Shown here: piece after piece, positions 18,369 through 26,982 of the stretch | Numbering within the stretch: the stretch's first letter is position 1 | Layout: each line of letters begins with the position of its first letter | Source of the DNA: Chitinophagaceae bacterium | GTDB taxonomy: Bacteria; Bacteroidota; Bacteroidia; Chitinophagales; Chitinophagaceae | Direction: 5' to 3' | NCBI GenBank assembly: GCA_019752045.1 | Contig: JAIEMP010000015.1 | Span: 100,608-164,607 of the forward strand | Length of the DNA: 64,000 bases | Program-made: the position numbers and the translations under genes | Notes under the pieces: generated by a model | The model's input: the letters and a program-made list of their open reading frames with translations, nothing else | Told to the model about the DNA's origin: nothing | The model's database searches: none

Positions 18369-19133
18369 TTAGAGGGGGCTTCGTATTGCAATCTCCCTCT
18401 CCTTCAAATACCTTTTCAAATCCACAATCTCAATTTCTTTAAAATGGAAAATACTTGCAGCCAATGCCGCATCGGCAAAAGCCTGTTCAAACACATCGGC
18501 AAAATGCTGCATGGTACCCGCTCCACCACTTGCAATTACCGGAATGGACAATTCAACCGAAAGCTGTTTGGTGATGTCTAAAGCAAACCCCTGCTTGGTT
18601 CCATCATTGTTCATACTGGTGAGCAGAATTTCACCTGCGCCGAGATCAACAGCCTGTCTTGCCCAGTCAATGCATTTCATTTCAGTTTTTGTACGCCCGC
18701 CATTTAAATAAACATACCAATCGCTATCGGCTTCTTTTTTTGTATCAATGGCAAGTACACAACATTGACTGCCTGCTGCCTTTGCAATATCATTGATGAG
18801 TTGCGGGTTTTTAAACGCTGCTGTGTTCACACTCACTTTATCTGCACCTGAGTTAAGCAATACACTCATATCTTCAACCGAACTGATACCACCGCCAACA
18901 GTAAACGGAATATTTACATGACGGGCAATGCGTTTTACCAGTTCGCTGAGTGTTTTGCGTTTTTCAACCGTTGCAGTAATATCGAGGAACACCAGTTCAT
19001 CGGCACCCTGCTGCGCATATAAAGCACCCAGTTCAACCGGATCGCCTGCATCACGCAGATCAACAAAGTTGGTGCCCTTTACCGTGCGGCCATCTTTAAT
19101 ATCCAGACAGGGAATAATTCGTTTCGTCAACAT
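18369..19133 (-). CDS. hisF: Imidazole glycerol phosphate synthase, cyclase subunit
   Basis: 254 aa (beta/alpha)8 barrel. The start [19 protein letters not shown] contains the catalytic Asp of the cyclase. [11 protein letters not shown] and the late [10 protein letters not shown] are the two phosphate-binding repeats, and [15 protein letters not shown] holds the second catalytic Asp. With HisH it makes IGP and AICAR from PRFAR. hisH is not adjacent upstream, so the his pathway is at least partly dispersed from this pair. Confidence 0.97.
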   Translation of the reverse strand: MLTKRIIPCLDIKDGRTVKGTNFVDLRDAGDPVELGALYAQQGADELVFLDITATVEKRKTLSELVKRIARHVNIPFTVGGGISSVEDMSVLLNSGADKVSVNTAAFKNPQLINDIAKAAGSQCCVLAIDTKKEADSDWYVYLNGGRTKTEMKCIDWARQAVDLGAGEILLTSMNNDGTKQGFALDITKQLSVELSIPVIASGGAGTMQHFADVFEQAFADAALAASIFHFKEIEIVDLKRYLKEREIAIRSPL

Positions 19134-19224
19134 AAATTAAATCGTTACCAAAGTTTAGATATGTCAGGCAATCGTTAAACATCAACAACAACTGTTAAAG
19201 ATGGCATACCTGTCACTCTCAATT

Positions 19225-19251
19225 AAAAAAGGCTTCAACTTATTGAAGCCT
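19225..19251 (-). terminator. Intrinsic terminator after the NlpC/P60 gene
   Basis: Perfect 9-bp stem AGGCTTCAA/TTGAAGCCT with a 4-base loop. Read on the minus strand it is followed by a run of six T. It lies 22 bp past the stop of the NlpC/P60 gene and isolates that gene from hisF. Confidence 0.85.
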
Positions 19252-19272
19252 GTCTATGAGCAAAGATAACGA

Positions 19273-19953
19273 TTATGGTCTTGGATTGATGTTTTGTAAA
19301 ACTCTGCCTGCACCAATGAGTTTGCGGCTCCAGTAGGTATCATACAAATCACTGATCATAACCCCGCTGGAGGTTGATGCATGCACAAATTTATTGTTAT
19401 GGAGATACACACCTACATGCGATACCCCACCTCTGGTATTGAAAAACACCAGATCACCTTCACGCAAATCATCAAGAGGAATCCATTCAGAAATACCACG
19501 TTGTTCACGTGCAGTTCTTGGAAGCTGAACGGCAAATACACCAAGGATAATTGTTTGTACAAAAGCAGAACAGTCTATTCCTTTATGTGTAGTTCCACCC
19601 AAACGGTAAGGTGTACCCCACCATTCATCAATCACATTATACAAACTCTTATTCTGCACTTGCTCAACAGGCACATTTAAACGGATAGCATATTTAAACT
19701 GTGTGAGAGAAAATAATTCAAGCGAAGAGTAATCGCTTACCACCTGTTTTGTATTAAAAACATTTGACTGCTGACCGGAAGATGTACGGATAACTGCAGG
19801 CGTTTGTTCCTGCTTTATTTCAATATGTTCAATTAAAGGAGATTGCTTTGTTGTAACCGGAGCAGAGCTTGCCTTTGGCTGAAATGCATTTTTAACAGCA
19901 CTGCAACTGGAGAGCAATAAGAGAACAGTAATGGAAAGAAGCAAATTCTTCAT
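19273..19953 (-). CDS. NlpC/P60 family endopeptidase lipoprotein
   Basis: 226 aa. The lipobox LLLSSC ends a short signal sequence, so it is a probable lipoprotein. The C-terminal half is an NlpC/P60 domain with the catalytic Cys in GIDCSAFVQ, preceded by WWGTPYRLGG, and the His in GGVSHVGVYL. Such enzymes cut peptidoglycan stem peptides. The roughly 90-residue N-terminal part is low complexity and probably a linker. It is monocistronic. Confidence 0.92.
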   Translation of the reverse strand: MKNLLLSITVLLLLSSCSAVKNAFQPKASSAPVTTKQSPLIEHIEIKQEQTPAVIRTSSGQQSNVFNTKQVVSDYSSLELFSLTQFKYAIRLNVPVEQVQNKSLYNVIDEWWGTPYRLGGTTHKGIDCSAFVQTIILGVFAVQLPRTAREQRGISEWIPLDDLREGDLVFFNTRGGVSHVGVYLHNNKFVHASTSSGVMISDLYDTYWSRKLIGAGRVLQNINPRP

Positions 19954-20153
19954 TGGATTGAATCATTTTTGCCGCAGCAAATGTACGGTCAACAGCCAAG
20001 CTGAGCAAGAAACAGGCCAAATTGACGATGCTTTAAAGACAATTTACGACTGACTGCTGCCATATTTTCATTCAACCCCATTGAAATAAAACCCATTGTG
20101 GATTTCTTTCTGTCTGTTAATTAAAAGCAGAACCCGAAATTTGACGCCTGACT

Positions 20154-23100
20154 ATGACCAGGTTTTCCCACTTACACGTTCACACACAATATTCATTGCT
20201 CGATGGAGCTGCATCCATCAGCGCATTGTACGATAAAGCCATTAAAGATGAAATGCCGGCATTGGCCATCACCGATCATGGAAACATGTTTGGTGCATTT
20301 CAATTTGTTGCACAGGCGTATAAAAATACAAATGCAGATGGATCGCTGAAAGTAAAACCCATTGTTGGCTGCGAATTTTATTTAACAGAAAACCGTCATA
20401 TAAAAACATTCAGCAAAGAACAAAAAGACCGGCGTTTTCATCAGGTGTTACTTGCAAAAAATGAACAGGGTTATAAAAATTTAGTAAAACTCACTTCGCT
20501 GGGTTTTATTGAAGGGATGTACAGCAAGTACCCACGTATTGACAAAGAACTCATCCATAAATATCATGAAGGGTTGATTGCCACTACCTGTTGCCTCGGT
20601 GCCATGGTGCCGCAAATGATCTTAACCAAAGGTGAAGAAGAAGCAGAAAATGAATTTAAGTGGTGGCTTAATATTTTTCAGAAAGATTATTATGTAGAAA
20701 TTCAGCGCCATGGAATGGCAGAGCAGGATAAAGTAAATGCCGTATTGCTGAAGTTTGCAAAAAAGTACAACGTAAAAGTTATTGCCAGCAACGATTCGCA
20801 TTATGTAGATCAAACCGATTTTAACGCACATGATATTTTGCTCTGTATCAACACAGGCGAAAAACAATCAACACCTGCTTTTCGTGAATTTTCTGATGAT
20901 GACATCAGTGTAAAGAATAAACGTTTTGCTTTTCCCAACGATCAGTTTTATTTTAAAACATCGGGAGAAATGAAGCAGCTCTTCGAAGACTTACCCGAAG
21001 CGATTGACAACACCAACGAAATTGTTGACAAGGTTGATGTATTGAACCTGAAGAAAGACATTCTGCTTCCTGCCTTTCCCATACCAAAAGAATTTCAGGT
21101 GCATACCGATGCCAATCTCAACCAATGGGAATATCTGAAACATATTACTTATCTGGGAGCAAAAGAACGCTATCACGAAATTGGTGAAGAAGTTCGTGAA
21201 CGCATAGACTTTGAATTGTTCACCATCAAAACCATGGGCTTTGCAGGTTACTTTTTAATTGTGAGCGATTTTATTAAGGCCGGCAGAGAGATGGGTGTGT
21301 TTGTTGGGCCCGGTCGTGGTTCTGCTGCAGGAAGTGTAGTGGCCTATTGTATTGGTATCACCAATATCGATCCTATTAAATACAATTTACTTTTTGAACG
21401 TTTTCTCAACCCCGATCGTAAATCAATGCCTGATATTGATACCGACTTTGATGATGAGGGCCGCCAGAAAGTAATTGATTATGTAGTTGATAAATATGGC
21501 AAAGCACAGGTAGCACAAATTATTACATACGGCACCATGGCTGCAAAGAGCAGTATTGCCGATGTGGCCCGTGTAATGGATCTGCCATTGGCAGAAAGCC
21601 GTGCCTTATCGAAGTTAGTTCCTGAACGTCCGGGTGTTTCATTAAAACGTGTATTGCATGCGCCATTAACCGGAGATAAAAGTTTAGCAGAGAAAGAAGG
21701 CCTTGGTCCCGATGAAATGGAAACGGTAAAAAAAATCCGTCAGGTGTATAATGGCGATGATTTGCCTGCCAGGATTTTGCATGAAGCAGAAATTCTGGAA
21801 GGTTCCGTTCGTAACACAGGCATCCATGCCGCAGGCATCATCATTGCACCACGTGATCTTACAGATTTGATTCCTGTTTGTACTTCTAAAGAATCGGAAC
21901 TCTGGTTAACACAGATCGAAGGAAGTGTAATTGAAGAAGCAGGTGTAATTAAGATGGACTTTCTTGGTTTAAAAACATTGAGTATTTTAAAAAATGCATT
22001 GCAACTCATTAAACAAAATCATGGCGTTGAAATCGACATTGACAATATACCATTAGATGATGCAAAAACATTTGAGTTGTATCAACATGGGGCTACTATA
22101 GGTACCTTCCAGTTTGAAAGTGTGGGTATGCAAAAATATCTGCGTGAATTAAAAGCAGATCAGTTTGGCGATCTCATTGCCATGAACGCTTTATATCGCC
22201 CCGGCCCTATTGCCTACATCCCCAACTTTATTGATCGTAAACATGGCAAGGAAGCCATCACTTACGATTTGCCGGAGATGGAAGAATATCTGGATGAAAC
22301 CTATGGCATTACTGTTTATCAGGAACAGGTGATGTTGCTTTCACAAAAGTTAGGCGGCTTTGGTAAAGGGGATGCGGATGTGTTACGTAAAGCAATGGGT
22401 AAAAAAGACCGCAAGACCCTGGATAAAATGAAGGGAAAATTTATTGAAGGTGCCACGACAAAAGGACATCCTGCAGATAAATTAGAAAAAATCTGGACCG
22501 ATTGGGAAGCCTTTGCACAATACGCTTTCAACAAATCACATTCTACCTGTTATGCATTGGTTGCTTATCAAACAGCTTATTTAAAGGCACACTATCCCGG
22601 TGAGTATATGAGTGCTGTTTTAAATAATGCCGGTGCCATTGAAAAGATCACCTTCTTTATGGAAGAGTGTAAACGCATGGGCATTAAAGTACTTGGTCCG
22701 GATATTAATGAATCACAAAATGGTTTTGCTGTAAACAAAGCAGGTGAAATCCGTTTTGGATTAGGTGGTTTAAAAGGTGTGGGCGAAGCAGCCATTGAAA
22801 GCATTATTGAAGAACGAAATAAAAGAGGCCCTTATAAAGATGTGTTTGATTTTATTAAACGTATCAACCAACGTACCGTCAATAAAAAATCACTGGAGAG
22901 TTTAGTGTATGGTGGCGCCTTTGATTGCTTTACAGCATATCACCGTGCACAATATTTCCATGTAATGCCGGGCGATACGGTGAACACACTTGAGCGTATC
23001 ATTAATTTCGGCAACCGTTTCCAGGCAAATGTGCAAAGCAACACCAACACCCTGTTTGGCGAAAGTATGATGATGGAAATACCCACACCAAAAATTGTGG

Positions 23101-23786
23101 CATGTGAAGAATGGACCTTAACCGAAAAGCTGGATCATGAAAAAGAAATTACCGGAATCTATATCAGCGGACACCCGTTGGATCATTTCAGATTTGAATT
23201 AACGCATTATCGTATTACTCCTCTTTCTGAATTCAATGAGTTTAAAGAAGCCATACTGCTTCATCCAAATCCCTTTCAACAGTTTCGTTTGGCAGGATTG
23301 GTAACAACGCATAATCAACGTGTAACCAAAACAGGAAAACAATTTGGCATTTGTTCAATAGAAGATTACGGAGGTAATACTGAGTTTGCGTTGTTTGGGG
23401 AAGACTATGTAAAATTTAAAGATCATTTTACACCCGGTTCTGTTGTATATATCACCGGTGCATTTAAAACACGTTGGAACAAAGCCGATGATTTTGAATT
23501 CAAGGTCAACCAAGTATTGTTGCTTGAAACGGTTAAACGTAATATGACCAAACAAGTAATCGTAGATGTTGAGCCTCGTTTCTTAACAGAGGATATGCTG
23601 AACTTTATAGAAAAAAATATAAAACAGCACCCCGGTAAGAGCAGTTTAAAATTTAATCTGTATGAACCGAAAGAAAACTGGAAGATTGGGATCTACACCG
23701 CCGAAAAAGGTTTTGAATTAAATGATGAAATGACGGAGTTTTTATTAAACAGTCCGGAACTGAGCGTAAACGTTTTAACAGCTTAA
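20154..23786 (+). CDS. dnaE: DNA polymerase III subunit alpha
   Basis: 1210 aa, replicative polymerase. The N-terminal PHP domain begins FSHLHVHTQYSLLDGAAS. The polymerase core has FVGPGRGSAAGSVVAYC and the catalytic aspartates in PDIDTDFDDEGR, and later PGPIAYIPNFIDRKHG, YQEQVM and FNKSHSTCYALVAYQTAYLKAHYP. A helix-hairpin-helix and an OB-fold region follow (FRLAGLVTTHNQRVTKTGK). Length and motif order are those of DnaE1. The ATG at 20154 directly precedes the PHP motif. Confidence 0.97.
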   Translation: MTRFSHLHVHTQYSLLDGAASISALYDKAIKDEMPALAITDHGNMFGAFQFVAQAYKNTNADGSLKVKPIVGCEFYLTENRHIKTFSKEQKDRRFHQVLLAKNEQGYKNLVKLTSLGFIEGMYSKYPRIDKELIHKYHEGLIATTCCLGAMVPQMILTKGEEEAENEFKWWLNIFQKDYYVEIQRHGMAEQDKVNAVLLKFAKKYNVKVIASNDSHYVDQTDFNAHDILLCINTGEKQSTPAFREFSDDDISVKNKRFAFPNDQFYFKTSGEMKQLFEDLPEAIDNTNEIVDKVDVLNLKKDILLPAFPIPKEFQVHTDANLNQWEYLKHITYLGAKERYHEIGEEVRERIDFELFTIKTMGFAGYFLIVSDFIKAGREMGVFVGPGRGSAAGSVVAYCIGITNIDPIKYNLLFERFLNPDRKSMPDIDTDFDDEGRQKVIDYVVDKYGKAQVAQIITYGTMAAKSSIADVARVMDLPLAESRALSKLVPERPGVSLKRVLHAPLTGDKSLAEKEGLGPDEMETVKKIRQVYNGDDLPARILHEAEILEGSVRNTGIHAAGIIIAPRDLTDLIPVCTSKESELWLTQIEGSVIEEAGVIKMDFLGLKTLSILKNALQLIKQNHGVEIDIDNIPLDDAKTFELYQHGATIGTFQFESVGMQKYLRELKADQFGDLIAMNALYRPGPIAYIPNFIDRKHGKEAITYDLPEMEEYLDETYGITVYQEQVMLLSQKLGGFGKGDADVLRKAMGKKDRKTLDKMKGKFIEGATTKGHPADKLEKIWTDWEAFAQYAFNKSHSTCYALVAYQTAYLKAHYPGEYMSAVLNNAGAIEKITFFMEECKRMGIKVLGPDINESQNGFAVNKAGEIRFGLGGLKGVGEAAIESIIEERNKRGPYKDVFDFIKRINQRTVNKKSLESLVYGGAFDCFTAYHRAQYFHVMPGDTVNTLERIINFGNRFQANVQSNTNTLFGESMMMEIPTPKIVACEEWTLTEKLDHEKEITGIYISGHPLDHFRFELTHYRITPLSEFNEFKEAILLHPNPFQQFRLAGLVTTHNQRVTKTGKQFGICSIEDYGGNTEFALFGEDYVKFKDHFTPGSVVYITGAFKTRWNKADDFEFKVNQVLLLETVKRNMTKQVIVDVEPRFLTEDMLNFIEKNIKQHPGKSSLKFNLYEPKENWKIGIYTAEKGFELNDEMTEFLLNSPELSVNVLTA

Positions 23787-23789
23787 TAC

Positions 23790-24350
23790 ATGAAACTTTA
23801 CATCCGCAATATGGTTTGCAGCCGCTGCATCATGGTAGTAAAAGCCGAACTTGAAAAAACAGGCATACAACCGTTGCATATTGAGCTGGGTGAAGTGGAA
23901 CTGAAAAAAGAGCTATCTCCAAAACAACTGCAGCAATTCAGCCATACCATTAAACAACTCGGATTTGAATTGATTGATGACCGCAAAAGCAAGATCATCG
24001 ACAAAATTAAAACCATCATCATTGAATTAGTTCATCATAACAAAGAAGAGCTCAACGAAAATCTCTCGGCTCATCTTTCTGCAAAACTTCATCACGACTA
24101 CAGCTACCTCAGCAATCTGTTCTCCGAAGTGGAAGGCACTACAATCGAGAAATACTACATCGCTCAAAAAATTGAAAAAGTAAAAGAGCTGTTGATGTAT
24201 GATGAATTATCACTGTCGCAAATTGCATTTGATCTGGGTTACAGCAGTGTGGCGCATCTGTCAAGTCAGTTTAAAAAACAAACAGGCCTTACTCCTACTT
24301 TTTTTAAATCACTCAAAGAAAATAAACGCAGGAATATAGAAGAACTATAA
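23790..24350 (+). CDS. Small AraC-family regulator with N-terminal HMA-like metal-binding region
   Basis: 186 aa. Residues 1-65 look like a heavy-metal-associated (HMA) fold with a CxxC motif in NMVCSRC. Residues 85-186 are an AraC-type double helix-turn-helix (LSQIAFDLGYSSVAHLSSQFKKQTGLTPTFFK). No sugar-binding cupin domain is present. It starts 3 bp after dnaE but precedes a large copper-type gene cluster, so a metal-responsive activator of that cluster is the natural inference. A palindrome and -7 box lie immediately downstream. Confidence 0.85.
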   Translation: MKLYIRNMVCSRCIMVVKAELEKTGIQPLHIELGEVELKKELSPKQLQQFSHTIKQLGFELIDDRKSKIIDKIKTIIIELVHHNKEELNENLSAHLSAKLHHDYSYLSNLFSEVEGTTIEKYYIAQKIEKVKELLMYDELSLSQIAFDLGYSSVAHLSSQFKKQTGLTPTFFKSLKENKRRNIEEL

Positions 24351-24362
24351 ATAGTATAAATC

Positions 24363-24410
24363 GAATCCACGATTCTATAACAGCGCCTGCTCCGTGTCGC
24401 AATAGCTTTG
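24363..24410 (+). promoter_or_regulatory. Candidate regulated promoter of the metal-resistance operon
   Basis: A short inverted repeat GAATC-cac-GATTC (24363-24375) lies 27 bp upstream of TAGCTTTG (24403-24410), which fits the Bacteroidota TAnnTTTG -7 box; the ATG of the next gene is 16 bp further on. No good TTTG -33 box is visible, as expected of an activator-dependent promoter. Binding by the adjacent AraC/HMA protein is inferred. Confidence 0.4.
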
Positions 24411-24426
24411 TACAAACAAAATTGCT

Positions 24427-25146
24427 ATGACACACAATTACAACCTCACCGGCATGACCTGCAGCAGTTGCGAAGCCAAAGTAAAAAGCAACCTCCTTTC
24501 TGTTCCAGATGTTTTATCAGTAGAAGTTTCAAAAGATACCAACACGGCCACCATCGAAATGCAGAAACATATTTCGCTCAGTACATTTCAAACAGCATTG
24601 GGTGGCATCGACAGTAAATATCAAATAGCTGCTACTGAACATAACGAAACAGCAGAACAAACAAAAAGCTGGCTGGCCACTTACAAACCCATCCTGCTCA
24701 TATTTGGCTACATCACTTTATTAAGTGTTTTACTATCATGGACAGGAAACAATATTGACAGTATGCAATTCATGCGTGTTTTCATGAGCGGCTTCTTTTT
24801 GATTTTTTCCTTTTTTAAATTGTTAGACTTAGAGGGTTTTGCCGACAGCTACTCCATGTACGACATCATTGCTAAACGATTCCGTAGCTGGGGTTATATC
24901 TATCCATTTATTGAGCTGGCGCTGGGTATTGCTTTTGCTGTTCATTTCAACCCTGTTCTTACAAACTGGATCACCCTTGCTGTAATGGGTGTAAGTATTA
25001 TCGGGGTGCTGCAAAGTGTACTCAACAAACGGAAGATTCGTTGCGCCTGTCTGGGTGCGGTATTTAACTTACCCATGACCACGGTCACTATTATTGAAGA
25101 CGGACTGATGATAATCATGAGTATTGCAATGTTGTTTCTGATATAA
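24427..25146 (+). CDS. HMA-domain protein fused to a MauE/DoxX-like membrane domain
   Basis: 239 aa. Residues 1-70 are an HMA domain with the metal motif GMTCSSCEAKV. The rest holds about four transmembrane helices resembling MauE/DoxX redox-associated membrane proteins, with conserved acidic and Gly-rich positions (FKLLDLEGFADSYSMYD, YPFIELALGIAF, CLGAVFNLPM). Fusion of a copper-chaperone-like domain to such a membrane unit suggests metal delivery or sensing at the inner membrane. It begins the metal cluster behind the AraC-type gene. Confidence 0.82.
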   Translation: MTHNYNLTGMTCSSCEAKVKSNLLSVPDVLSVEVSKDTNTATIEMQKHISLSTFQTALGGIDSKYQIAATEHNETAEQTKSWLATYKPILLIFGYITLLSVLLSWTGNNIDSMQFMRVFMSGFFLIFSFFKLLDLEGFADSYSMYDIIAKRFRSWGYIYPFIELALGIAFAVHFNPVLTNWITLAVMGVSIIGVLQSVLNKRKIRCACLGAVFNLPMTTVTIIEDGLMIIMSIAMLFLI

Positions 25147-25169
25147 ACTGTTTAACTTTATTCAGCGTA

Positions 25170-25568
25170 ATGAAAAAGCTCATAGCAGCCATATTATCTT
25201 TTCTCTACATCAGCACCTCCAGCGGAGCCACGTTGCAAATGCATTATTGCATGGATCAACTGGTAAATTGGAGTATTGGCGATAACGATGAAAAGAATAC
25301 CTGTACTAATTGCGGCATGGAAAAAAACGGCCAGGGCAAAAATGATTGTTGCAAGGATGAACAGAAGCAATTAAAGATTGAAAAGGATCAGAAATCTGCT
25401 CAATCTATTCAGATTGCTCTTTCACTTGCTGTTGCTGTTCCGGTTTCTTATCTCCCTACTTCAATTCATGATTATTCTTCCATTACTGAAGCATACCCAA
25501 TCAACAACGCTCCGCCTCGAACGGCTGACTGTCCGGATTATATCCGTAACTGTACTTTCCGCATATAA
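25170..25568 (+). CDS. HYC_CC_PP family protein
   Basis: 132 aa with a signal sequence. It has the three signatures that name this Bacteroidota family: HYC (MHYCMDQL, with CTNCGMEK after it), CC (DCCKDEQKQ) and PP (NNAPPRTADCP). Function is unknown; members occur beside copper-transport genes. The His/Cys pattern suggests periplasmic metal binding. The spacing of 23 bp after the HMA-MauE gene suggests one operon. A GC-rich imperfect hairpin with little T run lies at about 25588-25617, just downstream. Confidence 0.82.
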   Translation: MKKLIAAILSFLYISTSSGATLQMHYCMDQLVNWSIGDNDEKNTCTNCGMEKNGQGKNDCCKDEQKQLKIEKDQKSAQSIQIALSLAVAVPVSYLPTSIHDYSSITEAYPINNAPPRTADCPDYIRNCTFRI

Positions 25569-25683
25569 GATTGTTTCAAAAAAAAGAATAGCCGGGTAAC
25601 TATGTTGCCGGGCTATTGGCATCTGGCAATAACTAAAGTCTGCCAATTGCCTGTTACCAATTGCTTATTGCAAAATAAAATGT

Positions 25684-26982
25684 ATAGTTCGAAAATTAAT
25701 TGAAATCGCTTTACGAAACAGACTGATTGTATTGCTGCTTGCAGCAGTTCTGTTTGCGTATGGCATTTATTCCATCCAAAAAAATCCGATTGATGCTATT
25801 CCTGATTTGAGTGAAAATCAGGTGATCGTTTTTACAGAATGGATGGGCCGTAGTCCGCAGGTAATTGAAGATCAGGTAACCTATCCGTTAGTAAGTAATC
25901 TCCAAGGCATCCCAAAAATTAAAAACATCCGTGGTTCTTCCATGTTCGGGATGAGTTTTGTCTATGTGATATTTGAAGAAAACGTTGATATCTATTGGGC
26001 GAGAACAAGAGTATTGGAACGTTTGAATTTCGCACAACGTTTATTGCCACAAGGTGTAACACCTTCGCTTGGTCCTGATGGAACCGGTGTTGGTCACATT
26101 TACTGGTATCATCTTGATGCGCCAAAGATGGACTTAGGCGAGCAACGTGCATTGCAGGATTGGTACATCAAATTCGCTTTGCAAACAGTGCCCGGTGTTG
26201 CGGAAGTAGCATCGTATGGTGGATTTGAAAAACAATACCAACTCGTAATTGATCCGGTAAAGTTGCAGTACTATAACATCTCACTAATGGATGTAATGAA
26301 CAAAGTGAAGAGCAACAACAATGATGTGGGTGGGCGGAAATTTGAAATGGCCGACATGGCCTACATCATTCGTGGATTAGGTTATATCAAAAGCATTTCG
26401 GATGTAGAAAATATTGCACTCGCCAATTACAACGGTATTCCTGTTCGTGTAAAAGATATTGGCTCGGTACAAATGGGTGGCGACTTGCGGCTCGGCATTT
26501 TTGATATGGATGGAAAAGGTGAAGTGGTAGGTGGTATTGTGGTGATGCGTTACAATGAAAACGCCAATAAAGTAATTGCAGCAGTAAAAGAAAAAATGAA
26601 GGAAGTGGAAAAAGGATTGCCCGAAGGTGTAACCTTTAAAACTTCTTACGACCGTAGCACATTGATACAGGAAGCAGTTGAATCAGTAAAGGGCACATTG
26701 ATCGAAGAGATGATTGCCGTATCAATTGTTGTACTGCTATTCCTTTTTCACTGGCGGAGTGCACTCATCATTCTTATTCAATTACCCATTTCAGTAGCAG
26801 CAGGTTTTATTTTCCTTGAAATGTTTGGCATTTCTTCCAACATCATGTCGCTTACAGGTATTGCATTGGCCATTGGCGTGGTGGTGGATGATGGAATTGT
26901 GATGGTGGAAAATGCGTACAGGCATATCAGTGAAGCGCAACTCGCAAAAGAAAGCACAGTAGACAATAAGCAAACCACATGA
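25684..26982 (+). CDS. cusA: CusA/CzcA-type heavy-metal RND pump, N-terminal half
   Basis: About 430 aa. It matches the N-terminal half of CusA/CzcA proton-driven pumps: RNRLIVLLLA, KNPIDAIPDLSENQVIVFTEW, GRSPQVIEDQVTYPL, GPDGTGVGHIYWY, and helix 4 with GVVVDDGIVMVEN containing the proton-relay acids. The start is unclear: homologous sequence extends upstream of the first TTG (25732) to about 25684, but no ATG lies in that frame. An ATG at 25680 is one base out of frame, and removing one A from the AAAA at 25693-25696 would join them. The frame ends in the cytoplasmic loop after helix 4, overlapping the second half by four bases. Confidence 0.85.
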   Translation: MVRKLIEIALRNRLIVLLLAAVLFAYGIYSIQKNPIDAIPDLSENQVIVFTEWMGRSPQVIEDQVTYPLVSNLQGIPKIKNIRGSSMFGMSFVYVIFEENVDIYWARTRVLERLNFAQRLLPQGVTPSLGPDGTGVGHIYWYHLDAPKMDLGEQRALQDWYIKFALQTVPGVAEVASYGGFEKQYQLVIDPVKLQYYNISLMDVMNKVKSNNNDVGGRKFEMADMAYIIRGLGYIKSISDVENIALANYNGIPVRVKDIGSVQMGGDLRLGIFDMDGKGEVVGGIVVMRYNENANKVIAAVKEKMKEVEKGLPEGVTFKTSYDRSTLIQEAVESVKGTLIEEMIAVSIVVLLFLFHWRSALIILIQLPISVAAGFIFLEMFGISSNIMSLTGIALAIGVVVDDGIVMVENAYRHISEAQLAKESTVDNKQTT

